Shown piece after piece: positions 45,890-59,800 of a stretch of DNA of 64,000 nucleotides (the first letter of the stretch is position 1; each line of letters begins with the position of its first letter). This DNA comes from Salvia splendens (Eukaryota > Streptophyta > Magnoliopsida > Lamiales > Lamiaceae). The position numbers were made by a program, and so were the translations under genes. Below the pieces are notes generated by a model. It was not told the DNA's origin. It was given only the letters and a program-made list of their open reading frames with translations, and ran no database searches. The stretch spans positions 8,226,172 through 8,290,171 of the forward strand of contig NC_056033.1 of NCBI RefSeq assembly GCF_004379255.2, given 5' to 3'.

Positions 45890-48097
45890 ATGGCGTGGCT
45901 GACTAGATTTCTCACGGCGGTGGCGTTTTTGGCGATCGGCGTCGTTTTCTCGCCAGAAACCTTCGGATCTAAATCGGACGGCCAGCACTCGCAGTTGCTC
46001 CTCTCCTCGCTGAAATTGGCGCACCTGCTCTGCTTCTCCACCGCCTGGGGCGCCGCTCTCTGGGTTACCTTCATCGGCGGCATCATCATGTTCAAGTAAG
46101 TATTCTGCTTTTCTTTATTTTGCTTTTTCTCAATCGGAAAGAGTCAAATGACCGCTTGTTCGTTGTTAATTGATGCTATTTTTAGCAATATGGATTCATT
46201 TTGGTAGCCGATCTCAGAACGTATGCGGTCTTGTTTTAGAAGTTTTTAACTGCTACGCCTTGTTTATAATTGTTCATTGAAACGGTGTAATTGAAAGTAA
46301 TTTTAATCTCCTGGGGAGGAATACACTGTGTGAGTGTGTATAGTATATATACGTCACTCATTTGCGAATATAGTCTTGCCCATGTTGTTATGTAGGATTA
46401 TCGATTATGCTAAGGATAATGCAAATAGCTTTTGATATTACTCCTATTTTAACTATGCATCCCTCTATTTGGTAAGAGAATCCAATAGTTTTAATGGTTG
46501 ATTTTCAGCATGGGGTGAAATTGGCGAGTGGAATTAACTTAGAAATGAGTTATTGTTAGTATGCATTGAATGGGTATAGTTTGCCGCTAGCCGAACGGGT
46601 ATGATATGTTTCTGTTTTAGACCCTAATTGTCTTATTGGGCCTAACCCGTCGTCTGTGTGCCTATTTATATAGAAGTAGGGCGCATAACTTTGTAATCTG
46701 AAAAACAATCTAAATACAATCTATTCTCTGTTTTCTGCCCGTGGTGGTGAACCACGCAAAATTTGTTTCTCTTTACGTTTCTGTTTGTCTCGATTACACA
46801 ATTGCTCTATTATGTCACAACAGTTATACTATTGACTAATGCTTGTGAAATACTGAAATTATTCCTATAAAACTCATTTTTGGTTTTATCTTTTTTGTAA
46901 GGAATCTGCCTAGGCATCAGTTTGGCAACTTACAGAGTAAGATGTTTCCAGCATACTTTTCCATGGTGGGAGTGTGCTGTGCAGTGGCAGTAGGGTCTTT
47001 TGGATACTTGCACCCATGGAAGACGTCGGGGTCGACTGAGAAATACCAGCTCGGATTCCTGCTTGCTGCCTTTGCTTTCAACCTGAGCAACCTTGTTATT
47101 TTTACGCCCATGACCATTGAGGTACAAACAATTAGCTTCTAGAGCTGTTAGCAATTAGTGCAAGAATTGCTTTGCTGGACTTGATTGACCTTTTTTATTT
47201 GTAATTTTGTTTATGTCTCAAGTTTCCAATGTTTCTTTTGATAGTGATGTAGTATATGATTGGACTCATGACCTTAAACATGTTTATTATATCTAGGATT
47301 CTAGTTGCATCTAGCCACAGGGGAGTGTATGATTAGTGCAAGAATTGCAACTGCTGGACTTGATTGACCTTTTTGCTTTGTGATTTTGTTCATGTCTCAG
47401 GTTTCTGTTGTTTTTTTGATAGTGAATATGATTAGAGTCGTGACCTCAAATGTGTTTATTACTCCCTCCGTCCACGAATAGGGGTCCCGTTTACTTTTTT
47501 GCACTTGTTTTATAAAAATGATAATAAATAGTTAAAGTGTAGAAATGGTAAAGTAAGAGAGAGAATAATGTAGACGGGACTCCTATTCGTGGACGGAGGG
47601 GTATATTGTAGGATTCTAGTTGCATATTTGTAACCATGAGGAGAAGGCATTGGAGGGAATGGATTTTTTTTTATATATTTTCTATTCCCCTTCGGTGTTC
47701 TTGGCTGTTGCTCTGCTGCTTTATGTGAAGAAAGTTGAAATTTTTGATTCATTTAGCTATAGTTTTATTTTATTGATGTGAACAATTTGATAGGAAAGCA
47801 CTAGGCATCATTATATCATGCATCTTCCGGTTAGTGTAGCTACCAGCATGTTGAATCTGATTTCATTTGTGGTGCAAGCAGATGATGAAACAAAGGCACA
47901 AGATTGAGAGAGAAGTAAATATTGGGGAAGAAGTTGGTTGGACGAAGAACCAAGAAGTTGCAAAGAAAAATCCGAAGCTTGCTGCCATGAACAAGAAATT
48001 TGGTATGATCCATGGATTATCTTCTCTTGCTAATATCTTCGCATTTGGTAGTCTTGCCCTCCACTCGTGGTATTTAGCTGGTAAACTCAATCTGTAA
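45890..48097 (+). CDS. DUF4149/TMEM205-like membrane protein
   Basis: Three exons, 45890-46095, 46902-47121 and 47882-48097, phases matching, 213 aa. Hydrophobic segments: LTRFLTAVAFLAIGVVFS (start), LLCFSTAWGAALWVTFIGGI, MVGVCCAVAVGSFGYL, FLLAAFAFNLSNLVIFT and a last one near NIFAFGSLALHSW. A charged loop lies between (KQRHKIEREVNIGEEVGW). This is the TMEM205/DUF4149 fold, a small multi-pass membrane protein whose biochemical role is unclear. From memory it is like AT3G62580. Intron 1 holds an LTR-like insert and intron 2 a duplication with a Stowaway. AATAAA lies at 48287. Confidence 0.85.
46554..46800 (+). mobile_element. Possible solo LTR in intron 1
   Basis: A block from TGTTAGTATGCATTG to GATTACACA with LTR-like content: CTATTTATATAGAAGTAGGG (TATA-like), a start-like stretch, and GTGGTGGTGAACCACGCAAA near the end, a phrase common in copia-type LTRs. 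No convincing target duplication and no coding sequence, so this is tentative. Confidence 0.35.
47153..47625 (+). repeat. Intronic tandem duplication, one copy split
   Basis: In intron 2 a segment starting ATTAGTGCAAGAATTG and ending GGATTCTAGTTGCAT occurs twice: about 47153-47313 and 47332-47625. The second copy is longer because a Stowaway MITE sits in it; the first copy keeps the uninterrupted site (TTTATTATATCTAGG). Confidence 0.75.
47462..47601. mobile_element. Stowaway MITE in intron 2
   Basis: 140 bp, ends CTCCCTCCGTCCACGAATAG and the inverted CTATTCGTGGACGGAGGGG, flanked by TA (47460-47461, 47602-47603). Confidence 0.85.
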
Positions 48098-49578
48098 ATA
48101 TGCTGCATATCCATTTCATTAGGGAAAAAAAATGCTTGGCTGTATTTACATGTAACATCAAACATTATACCTCTTCCGAAGAAATAATGTGTATTTCAGG
48201 ACTGAACTTTGAAAAATGTTTACATTTTACAGTTAGGGAAGTTGGCACACTGCTCTCTCTTGGCATACTTATGTGTTCCTTTGGTCAATAAAAAATCAGA
48301 TTACACATTGTTTGTTTTGACAATATGTTGCTTTATGGTTGATATTGGAAGTTAAGATTTTTGTGATGAATCAATAAATGAGGATGATCAAAACATGTTT
48401 TAAGTGAAAGAATGGTGGATTGAGGGTGATGTTTCTCGAGTAAAAACGTGGTGGAGCTTATGAGCTATAAATAGTGTACTGAATAAATTGATTTTGAAGA
48501 ATGGGTTGTGGATGACCTTAGCAACCAACATTAGAACTATGTTCGCTCAATTTTTAAGTTCGTTGGTGCATAGTGAATTTGAGGTGTCTCTATGACTTTC
48601 GCTCCATGTCTTCTTTTTTATATCATGACCGGCCTTGTAGAAGCATTTATAGAAATGCTTTCATTTGCCAAAATAAAACAGAAATTTTCCTATAGTTAGG
48701 TAAGAATTTCTTTTCTTGGAAGTATTTAAATAGTCCCTTTAATAGACACATTTCTCACGTCAAGTTTGGAAATTGCAGCAACATTCTATTGCCATTCAAT
48801 TTTGATGTCATTGAGAAACAGTGTTACAACTGTGAGGTTGAAATTTATTTAGGTAGACAACAATTTTTTGTAAGTTTCTGTTGCATGTAGCGATCATTAT
48901 GCTGTTATTCCAACGTTATTTTATTTTGGCCATGTGTTGTCAGTGAAACCTTAAACGTGCATTTTGCCTGCAAACATTGATATCGATGTTTTGACGAGCC
49001 TTTTTATCGTTCGCAATATTTCAATCAATAAATATTGGTAAAACTCAAAATAATACTACTATTTACTAACTACAAAATCGTCATTAACCATCACTTTAAC
49101 CACTTTTTTTGTCTTTCAATCTTGGACTTCAACAATCTCTTTTCCCCATATAATTGACTCAATTTCATATAAAAAGGCATGTTGTTCAATATTAATGTTT
49201 TTTTTATTCTTAGCAAATTGCTGTTGTGACAATGCCCTATGTGACAAACTCAAACTCGTAATGTTTCTCTCTCTCCCATATTTTACCAATTGTATTTGAT
49301 ATCTTACTTCAATTTACATTCGAGCCAATACACTGTCATAAAATGCTAATGTATGTAACACAACAAAGTCATCCAAATTGAAGTACATATACATAAATAG
49401 ATATTCATATATATAAGACCAATAATCGTGTAAATTTCCATAGCGTCTGCAATTTCCCCACTGCAAACCAAATTATTGCCCCTCCATTGGTAAAACGAAT
49501 AAAGAATCATCTTCTTCTATTATTATTGCAAACCCTTGTGAAAAATCATCACCAAAAGTTTGCAAAAGGTGTTTTTGA
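48098..49578. other. Region between two convergent genes
   Basis: Holds the 3' UTRs of the membrane-protein gene (plus) and the lipase gene (minus). AT-rich; no further gene seen. Confidence 0.5.
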
Positions 49579-52422
49579 TCAATTAAAATTGACCAAACTA
49601 AAGGCTCCCAATATTAATAATCTAGCAGGAAACAAGAACACCACCAGCAGATGCATGTGTTGAGAAGCAACTAACCGACTAAACCGTTTCAACGACTCCC
49701 GCCCCGTGTGAACGACGCCGGAGAAGTTCAACTGCCCCTGCCTGACCATGCTGCTCGGCCTAGTAACTATGATGCCGGCATTTATCCCTCCCGGTGCAAC
49801 GAGTGGCCACCAGGCTTTCCTGCGGCGTTCTCTCCTCGCCTTCCTGATGCGTTTCAGCTCGAGCTGGATGAAGTTCCTGACGGATTTGTAGTAAGAGTTC
49901 ATGTCGTGGTCTCGTTGGATGGAGCCACCGGAGCCGTATGCAGCACGGTCGCTCAGGATTTCAAGAGGGTGAGGCGAGTTCAAGAATACGGCCTGTGCAG
50001 CTTGGATCTGCTTCTCTGCTTCGTCATCATCGTCTGCTTCCCGACAGGTCAGCAGATAGAGGCCGCTGCCCGAGGGGAGGAGGTCGTGGCTGGGTGAGAA
50101 TTTGTCATCTGGTTGGAGAATCAAGAAATCCCCCATTGGAGTGTATAACACCTTCTGTTGATGGAAAATTGTGAAGACAGTTAGTTTCATGCATCGCAAT
50201 GGATCAACATTGTTCGTGTATCGATTAAAATGCTCTTAAACAGTTGTTCGTGTATATATATATATATATATATATACCTGTTTGTTGAGGCATGAAAGAT
50301 TGCGGAAGTTCTTATTCACAGCCTTGAGAAATTCAGCAACATGGTTGGGGTAGTTGCATGAGAAAGCTCGTGGAACGATGTCCCGGTGCATCGTGATCGA
50401 TTTGACATGATGGCGAGGCAACCCCAGATCGCGCAGCAGGCGATCCCCGCCACACATGATTGACGGTGACCCAAAAGTTATCACAGGAAGTAAAGAAGAA
50501 CGAGGCGCTTCGCCCCTTATCAGCAACATGAGATTTACTAGCAACGACAGACTTCCACCGAGTGAGTGACCTGAGAAATGGAATCTGGCATGTTCACCGT
50601 GAGATTTGAGATGCTCGTGGATTTCAGGCAACATTTGCTCATAAATCCCTTTCGCTGCCTCGTAGATACCTCTGTGCACGAGTACGTCCAGACCCTATAA
50701 AGACACAATGCATCAGATTTTCAATGTCGCGAAACACACATCGATGAACAGTGATTATAAAGCAACTTGTCAGACATCATCATATACATTTGAAGGCCAA
50801 CAACTAGAAATTATAAGAGAAATTTTGTGATATGGTTAGATTATGTATAATTACCTCAAACTGAATGGGCTCAAACAATAGATTAGCTTTCCATGAAGCC
50901 AGCGACTCTGACCCCTGAAACGACAGGTTTGGAAAGTTCGAGTTAGCAACATTAACATATAACAAGCTAGTCGCAACGTGGATAAACCAAGGAGAGCATC
51001 ACACCCCTACCTGTATGACAAATAATCTTGTGGCATTTTGATCATCATCACAAACAAACCACTCACAAGGTGAGGATTTCGTGGAGTTGAGATCATCTGC
51101 AACGGCCTGCTTTACTTCCTCCTTTGCAGCAACAACTGCAGTGACTGAGTCTGTGGTTGCCATCAACGAGGCCACATCCTCATTCATGCTTTCCTCATCC
51201 AGGTCCTCGTCACTCACTGTCGATTTGGATGATTTCAACCGGAGAATGCTTCTGGTGTGTGAGTGCAAATAGGAAGCCGCAGTGGCTGCAATTTGATAGG
51301 CAGCATACAGTCTTATTCCATCAGCCTTCGCCTCACCAACATTTCCACTCTCTGTTCCATCGGATTCATCATCCTGAGCTTCAGCTGCGGTCTTTAGTTC
51401 TCTTTGCCTCTCTTCAGCTGACATCTTCTCTTTCTCAACTCTCATCGCTTGTTCCTTTTTCTCCAACGATGAAGTCACAAGCCGTAGTCCGTGGTGTCTC
51501 AGCAGATGTCCTGGCTGCAACACCATTCCACATAAACCAATCAGCACCACGGAAGTCAACTATGAATCAACAACTCGGACAAAAAACAAAGCTAGGATTC
51601 AATCTATGATATAAGTATGTCATAATCATCAACAATAAAACACTTAATTATCACAAAGCTATCAAACTCTACAACCCTAATTTCTACTGGAGAAAGCCTC
51701 AAGAATCAAGACTGACTCAATAAAGAAGATCAAAATTAGTCCAAATTCCCCAAAAACTGCTACTTCATGAAATAGTCATCATACAATTCAATCAGCATTC
51801 CTACATTGATAGATTATATAACAATTAAGCAACAAATAGAGTATACCTTAATTTGGGATATTGAATAAGCCAAACTCCCCAAATAAGACATCTGCGAATA
51901 AAATCTAGCTTCAGCAAGAGGCACCTTTCGCAGCAATTTCGAGAACGATTCTCTATCAAATTCCTTCTTTTCTTCGTCATCATCATCATCATCATCGTCG
52001 TAGCAGCAAACATCGCAGCTTTCATTCTCTCCACCGCAATTTTTGCCGTCTTCTTGCAATTTCACCCCCAACTCCTCAACCAGATCACCGTGTTTTTCCT
52101 CCTCTTTCCACAGAGATCTCACATGCAAAATCTTAAAAACCCAATTCCCATTCACATTCCCATTCCGCTCCTCCTCTTCGATTTCTCTGACGACATCCCT
52201 CTCGTCCACCAAAACGGCGTCGTCGACCGCGATTGCCGGTTCGCACCGGTTTTTTCCGCCGGGCCATAGGGATCTGAGGGGGTGGCGGAAAGTGAAACCC
52301 CAGGGCGAATTCTTTGGCTGCGCCGCGGAGATCGACGGCCTATCGCTGAGGCGGAGATCGGCGGCTGCGATCGGAGGCGCCGCCATGGCGTGGATCCCCA
52401 CCTTGAACCACAAAGCATCCAT
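49579..52422 (-). CDS. PLIP-type plastid phospholipase A1 (class 3 lipase)
   Basis: Five exons on the minus strand: 52422-51847, 51514-51011, 50914-50855, 50694-50278, 50154-49579; 710 aa. The N-terminus ([13 protein letters not shown], then basic, Ser/Pro-rich) fits a chloroplast transit peptide. A poly-Asp run (about residues 138-145) comes from a GAT microsatellite. [20 protein letters not shown] and [20 protein letters not shown] precede the class-3 lipase core, whose nucleophile elbow is [11 protein letters not shown] (GHSLG), with Asp in [10 protein letters not shown] and a C-terminal His region (QRDHDMNSY). It would release fatty acids from plastid glycero- or phospholipids. From memory it matches Arabidopsis PLIP2/PLIP3 (AT1G02660/AT3G62590). 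The start was chosen because PLIP2 begins similarly. Confidence 0.9.
50252..50276. repeat. (TA)n microsatellite in lipase intron 4
   Basis: About twelve TA units directly next to the intron's donor site (GTATATATA on the minus strand). Length changes here could affect splicing of exon 4. Confidence 0.8.
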
Positions 52423-54569
52423 TGTGGATTTTTGGTGCGGTTTGATCTTCTAAATAAATCTTGCTCTGTAAATAGGAGTAGTGTACAAGATTATTTGTGT
52501 CTGTGTGTGTATAGGGAGTCGGAGAATGATAACGTCAGCCACAATCTTTCCTCTGAAGAGGTTAGAGAGAGTGCAGCTAAAAGAATACAGATACAGACGA
52601 CCAAACTGTGTCTCGCTCCCTCTTTCTTTCTGTAATTTGATTTCTTCTTTAATGCCAGCCAGCAACTACAATTACTCCACTTTTCATGGAAAAGGGCATT
52701 AAATTAATTAAATAATAACTGGAAACTTACCAATTAAACGACGTCGTGTCTCCACTAATCAATTCTTAATATATTTTTTTCTCTAATTATGTCTTGACTA
52801 CTAGTACTATACTTTAATGTTATTTTAAATATAGGTAATCATACTATAAAAATTAATTTTAATTTATAATTCTTATTCAGAAAAATTATACATTTATCGA
52901 CCTTTCATGATATTTAACATGGTGACATCACATGGATTATGTGATAAGTATGATCAGATATTTATATTTAAATCTAAAACTGACTTTCATAAAATAGTTG
53001 TTGTGTAACATGTGAGAATGTTATGATCGGACTCAAGACTCAAAACATAATGTTTAACATGCCTACCATGGAGAAAATAGGATGTACATTTATTCAATTT
53101 TATTAGCTATTGAGTATTACTAAAACGATTCTTTTTCTTTATATATCTGGCGGAAATTGTTAGAATATGTGTTTTGTAATGATTTGTTACTAGTTTAACA
53201 TTGATTCTTTCCAACTTTTTTCTAGTAGTTTAAACGATAAAGAAGGGAACACACGCAGTGGCGGGTCCAAGATTAGAATACGGAATTTATTTTACTAGTT
53301 TGGTTTTAGACGGACATGACAATGACATGCTATTTTTTTCGGTCTTCGGGGCGACGTAAGAGGCAAACAGACAGGGCAGACATGGCAATTTTACATACAA
53401 ATTAGGGGTTCTTAGTCGTACGGATCTCTCACCCCCTAGATGTTCTCTAATTTTCTACAGTAATTTTTAAATATGTTCGACAAAATATCAATAGAAATCA
53501 GTTAATATAGATTTTGAATAAAAAATAATTATAATCACAGTTAATATAGTAAAAATAATATAAAGTGATAAATAGGAACAAAATAAAAAATTTCATACAT
53601 TCATAAAAAGTATTAATGCTATGCGAAAATATTATGTGAAGTAATAGTACATAGGTTCATGTTAAATGCAAATAATAGTGTATATTTTGTATGGCATATT
53701 TTCGAATATTACGTGACATAAACCTAATTGGGCGATGATAATAACATGGAGCTAAGAATATAATTAATTAATTAATTATACCTCAACAGGAAAAGAATTA
53801 AAAGTATGTTGATTGTTTTCCTCGCCATATCTGACGTGGTGAGAGAAATGGAGCCCACATTATAGCCATGTCATTATGCTACGGATGAACTACCAAGATC
53901 GCGTGACGTGTCGGTAAAGTGGTGTATGGGCTAGATTTGTGGCGTTAGGTTGCCGGTGCCAGTTTTCTTCCAGCGATAAAGACACGTGTAGTGAACGTGG
54001 CTATGTTCTTTGATTTATTTGTGGATGAATATTCAAATTGTTACAACTCTCTGAAAAATAACATCAAGTAAACCAAACCATGAGGCAAGATCTATGATTA
54101 ATGTTATTTTATTTTGTATGTGGAAGTTTCTTTTTTTTAACAACAATTAATGCAAAATGTAATTAGACTGTCGTATAGTCGTTGTAAATTAAGAAAACGG
54201 ACAAACTATTCACCATACAAATTCATTTGACATCCACGAAGGGGAGAATGAAACAAATTTGAAATTGGAAATATATTTTGTGAGCACCTATTTTCAAATC
54301 AATAGAGTCAATACTTTTCATAAAATTTAAACGATGGCCCATGAGATTTAGTAACTGCGAGTATTTAATTGTCCAAACTAATTTCCACCAACTATATCAA
54401 TTTCTGAAAATATATATTTTGAGATTTCTATACTCATACATTTTGTTTTATTAGTTAAGTGTACATATTTTATTTTTAAAAGAGTTAATATTCTTAAAAA
54501 AACTGGTGGCCATTTTCAAAATATTAGTCAATTTAAGATATGGAGTACATGAGTAGTAGCTATATAACA
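52423..54569. other. Upstream region of lipase gene, AT-rich
   Basis: The first 150 bp presumably hold the 5' UTR and promoter. No element ends were confirmed; a GCAGTGGCGGGTCCAAG phrase at 53255 recalls transposon ends seen in plants but no partner was found. No gene. Confidence 0.45.
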
Positions 54570-54773
54570 CTCCCTCCGCCCGCGAATAGGAGTCACATTC
54601 AATTTCAGCACGGATTTTAAGAAAGTGGGTGAAACAAAGTTAGTGGAATATGAGTGTCACTTGTATATATTAGTTTTAAATAATGTATGAGTGGAATAAG
54701 TCAGTGAAATGCGGGGCTTCTTTACCATTTATGGTAATTATGAACCGGAATTCCTATTCGCGGACGGAGGGAG
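54570..54773. mobile_element. Stowaway-like MITE
   Basis: Ends CTCCCTCCGCCCGCGAATAG and the inverted CTATTCGCGGACGGAGGGAG; TA follows the right end and CA precedes the left (mutated target). Confidence 0.8.
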
Positions 54774-54775
54774 TA

Positions 54776-56854
54776 CCACGTTATGCTAACCGAAAACAAT
54801 CACTATTTGAAGATAAAGTAAAGATAACTTACACAAAAAGACTTCACCTTATTAAGCACTCGAACTTCTCCAAAATTTCACTAGTAGTGAACGATTGACA
54901 ACAAGACTATAACTTGCTATCTAAGTGCGAACACAACCCATTCACCATGTGATCCCTCTAGCATAAAATTGAAATATGGTGAACAATGTGTGATGCATGT
55001 TGCTCCAATGTGCTAACAATTTTAACATGGCACGAACACATAAAGTTAATGGGTTTGGGTCCTTATCGGTTTGACCAAACACGAATCTGATGATTTCGGG
55101 TTAGTTCAGGTTAAGCTCGAGCTAACCCATAAAAAAATAATACAAGTATTACTCGTGTTATATTATATAATTTTATTATACTTAATTTTATTATTTTAGA
55201 TTTAAATCATGATAAAGTTTTACTTGTGTTATATCATATGATTTAATTGTGTAATAGTTTTATATTTTATCTTGTAACATCAAGTTTAAATTGTTTAATA
55301 CTTATCAAGTTCGGCTCGTTATTGTGGCGTGTCAACTTGAATGTATCGCATCGTTAATGGTAGGGTTTGAAATTTTGTGATACAACACAAAAAATTGACA
55401 CGAACACGCACAAAGATAATGGATTTGGGTCAAGCATCATTGAGTGTAGGTCCTTATCGGGTCGGCCCATAAGAATCCTAGGTTTTCGGGTTGGATTTGA
55501 GTTAAGTTTTATTGGGTTAGGTCGAACAATAACAACCCAACTCACAGGATCTGCCAACCTTGGTTAATTTCTAATGCCAAAGATCTCGGGTTTGAGTTCG
55601 TTATGACATAGCCTTTAAAAATTTATACTCCTATATTTTTTTATCTATTGAAAAAAAATAAAAATAAAGTTTGTGAACAACACTCTTGATGCTTCCTCTT
55701 AAACATAAACTAAAGTTGCAACAAACTCTCACACATGAAAATCACGTAAAATAACGATGCACGAGTTTTTGAAATGCGACGAACACAATACTTAAAGATG
55801 ACAACTTGGAATGAAAAGACTTTCTTAATGTGTGGTAGTGAAAAGAGTAATTGTTTATGTTAAGACAAATTAAGTTCGGATTTGAATTGGTATCACATAA
55901 GATTTGTCCGCTTTCATTCAAGTAGCTCTTGACAAAATTACGATTGTAAATAAAAGCACGTTGGACAACTTCTGGTCAGCATAAACCTTGGATAAGAGGA
56001 AATGTAAGATTTAAAAAACATGATTCATGCATTTTAAACCTTCAGATATACTTTGTCTAATAGTATATAACACTGGTAAGGGGCATTTACTTTTTCGGAT
56101 TAATCTAGATACTATAAAAATTTTATACAGATTCATTGTTTACAAAAAATAGGTCTGAAATTTTGAGATATCCCAATGCCTATTATAAACATTTTTTATT
56201 TGGATTAAAAAAAATCAATTATATAATGGCCTATTCAGAAAAATTTAAACAGCACACCTTAGGGCTTCGAGGATGAAAAATAGGAGTACTATTAGATCTC
56301 ATAGATTTCTTAAAAAATTTAAAAAGGCCCCCATCTACTAGTTACTAAATTACTATGGTATACGCTATAAGCGTTTGATTTCCTCCACAAATTTATGTAG
56401 GCAACTTGCCTACATACATCTAAGTCTATGGAAAAAAATTCTACAAAAGTCCGAATTACTATAATCTAGATTTTCAGTTCGAGAAACTGGTTTAATTATT
56501 TAGGCCCGATGATATTTAAAGGTGTCAACAAATTAACCTATCCAAATTGTTTTCCTAAAGCCCATGAATTCGAACCGGAACTGCAAACCCGGTCTGCTTA
56601 TGGTTCCACTCCCCTTGGAACCAGAACCGGCAGCAACACTATTTGCATCCCGGCCCCAACCACCGAGCAGGTCACGGGCTTGTAGTCGCAGAAGTTGAGT
56701 TTTCAGTAGCACAAGGAAGAAAGAATCAGAATGGTTACATCTCTCTCTCCACAGAGGATCTCTACGATTTTAACAAAATTGTGAAGAGTATGAAAATAGT
56801 TCCTACAACCAAAGATCTGTAAAACTCAAATCGTGCTACAATATATAAATCTTA
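54776..56854. other. AT-rich intergenic DNA with related repeats
   Basis: No gene. Two diverged direct segments share GGTCCTTATCGG, a TTTCGGGTT step and a CGAAC/AACCC-rich pattern: about 55025-55125 and 55395-55545, suggesting a decayed dispersed repeat. The 3' UTR of ERDJ3B probably lies just before 56855. Confidence 0.4.
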
Positions 56855-59800
56855 CTATAGCTGCGCTAGTATTTCCTTGATCTTTGTCTTCTGCTCATCC
56901 GTCAATGAGGTCGGGAAAACAACCTCAAACGCCACGTATAAATCGCCCTTCTTGTTATTAAAATGTAACGGCATGCCTTTGCCTTTAAACTTCCTCACTT
57001 GCTTCGGTTCTGTGATTCCCTGTTATAAAATTCAGAAATCCTTGGAAATCAAAATGCGACAATTCATGATCTTATACGAATATATGTAAATATTGCGACT
57101 AAGAATGTTCATTCACCTTGGAGCTGATGTCCACCAAATGCTCATCCAGGTGTTTGACAGTCTTCTCAAAACCAACAAGAGCTTGAACCTGAGATAGAGA
57201 GGGAGTTTTAATTTGGCATTACGTATTACCTTTAAACACAACAGATCTCACATAATGTAAGATTCTCCAATATGGAAACATTACCAAAGTAATAGTGACT
57301 GTTGTATGCAGATCATTGCCTTCCCTTCTGAACCGGTCATGAGATGCAGTACGTATGCGAAACTGCCATATGAGTTTCAAACCGTCAGAATGAAGAATGA
57401 AATAAAATTATGAGAGTCAGTCAATCTACGGCCAGTCTGCCCCAAAAATAATAAAATGAAAAATATGAATCGAACCTTAAGATCTCCTGCTTCGCCATCA
57501 ATGATTGGTTCACCTTCTTCATAAAATACCACTTCCTGTCCGAAAATGAGATCTGTCTTGCTTTAGTTGACATACTCAGCATAAAAATGATCAAAGTTGC
57601 TAATCGTGTTTACTAGAGAAGCTGTTCAAGAAAAAGGCTATGTTTGTTTTCCATGCATATTCATTACTAGCTGAACTTAAGGTTAGCTAACCTAGTTTGA
57701 CTCTATACAGGCATCTAAAAACTTTGGAGATTAGTGCTTAAAGAGAGTGGGATTGATAATTCATGAAATGAGAGCAACGGAGGTAAAACCAGTCGAGTAT
57801 GACAGATTTTTAGAAGCCACGTTGAAACTTGGAACTAAATTTTGAACTGTTGGGGGGATTGCTTACTTGTCCATCCTGCATTGCTTTCTCGATATCCACA
57901 GTAATAAAATCACCTTCCCTTTCATACTTCACATTTGGGCACTTTTCACATACCTGGAAAAGAAATAAAACAGGATTGGTGAGTGACATCTTGCACTTCA
58001 AAATGTGATTGCATTTGCTCATTGGCGAAAGATATACCTGCTTTGTCATTTGCTGAAACATCCCAAGACCAATTTGTTTGTGGTAAACCTCATTTTTACA
58101 GTTGCACCTCCTCTTCCCTGGAGCTGGTTTTATTACGTTTTTTACCCTCCAAACCTGATAGATTGCACATCCCAAATATTTATGAGCAGCCATGCAATTG
58201 TTATGAAAATCCAAATTTTTATAGTGTGTTACAAAAGTTTTTATTTATTTATTACGAATAGGCATAGGCAGGTCAACATTTCATGCAGATGAAGACATAT
58301 ACAACCAGAATGAATCAAATATCAAACATGCAAAAGCCATATTCAGACTATAAACAGTTCAAAAAAACATATCCTTTCCTTTTATATATGAGCTGCCAAA
58401 ACCATAGCTGCAAGCAGCCAACTGGGCAGTATAATATTCTACTTTGCACATTTATAGACATTATATCATCATCTCTTCATAATTTCAAATATATTTGTAG
58501 AGGTATATGTATATATTGTTGTTTCAACATTCAGTACCTTCAAAGTACCCCCCATATACAAGTCTTCAAGTGTGGCATCCAAATCAACAATTACATCATC
58601 ACCTTTCACAACCCTCTCTTCCTCTTCCATGGGACCTCCACCAAAGAAACTAAAAAGTGTTACTTTATCAGAAAATTATCTCATGAAAGCATGAACAATA
58701 TTTCAATTTGCATAACCAAACAAGGGATAAGGTCATACATGAACAATTCCAATCCACACAGAAAGCATCAACACTACAATATGTCGAGTATAAGCTTAGT
58801 GGACAAGTATCAGTTTGATTCAAGTTACTCTTCATGGTGAACATAGATTACTTAAGTAAGGTCGTACCATAAATTACCTTAGACAACAAACACAGTATTG
58901 TACAAATTGATTATCAACCTACAAATACAGCACTGTGTGTTAGATGGAGTTCACTGATAGCAATGTCCATGGAAAAACTGAATAGTCATGTTTGAAACTT
59001 TCAATTCAAGATAACGTTGATAGAGCAACAGCTAGAAAATGACACAGGGACAGAGTAACAAAACTAAGCAGCAAAAGACCATTGGGAGAGTTTCATACCT
59101 GATGGTAATACCACGCAATTAAACTGTTAAATAAGTAGCAGTTAACACATTAGTGGGGTAATAGTTCTACAAGTTATTCACACTTCTCTCGCCTAATTCA
59201 GAGGCACAAGATACAAACAGACAAAACTCACTATAGTATGTCTGGGTTTCCTTAAGTAAGCTTTTTGATATTTTCTTATATTAACAATAGTCAAGCTGGC
59301 AGCAAATGTATGCAATCTTAAACTTAATCTAAATCAGAGAAAAGAATGATGTTAACTTTCAACTTGTCGGGCAAGCTTGTAACGCTGAACTCCTTAACAA
59401 GAAGCAATAGAAAGTACTATGTTTACCAAACACAAGCTGCAATATTCCTTCGTTTTCAAATTGAGAATAATAAATTCAATTAGCTACAATGATGGAATGC
59501 ACACAAGTAAACCAGCATAGTATTCACAACGAGAAGTTAAAATAAACATAAATGTGAAAGCACTTACGAGCTAAAAATATCTTGAATATTCATACCGCCT
59601 CCTCCTCCTCTCCCACCACTAGCCGCATGCTGCTTGAGACCTTCTTCGCCATATCTATCATATATACCTCTCTTCTCGCTATCCGACAAAACCTCATAAG
59701 CTACACATTCGGACGATGCAAAACAATCACATTTTTAGGAATAATTCACTAATGCCGACTGCTGAATGATGATAACATTTTTTCCCAGATGTTTCGATTG

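Noticed and set aside
51157..51609. Plus-strand frame opposite the lipase
   Set aside because: Shadow of lipase exon 2.
53255..53480. GCAGTGGCGGGTCCAAG as a possible transposon end
   Set aside because: No inverted partner or target duplication could be found.
55025..55545. Diverged repeats as a possible tandem array
   Set aside because: Only two copies with much unique sequence between; left as unclassified dispersed repeat.
58283..58840. 185-codon plus-strand frame within ERDJ3B
   Set aside because: Overlaps a verified exon and introns of ERDJ3B on the other strand; no family features.
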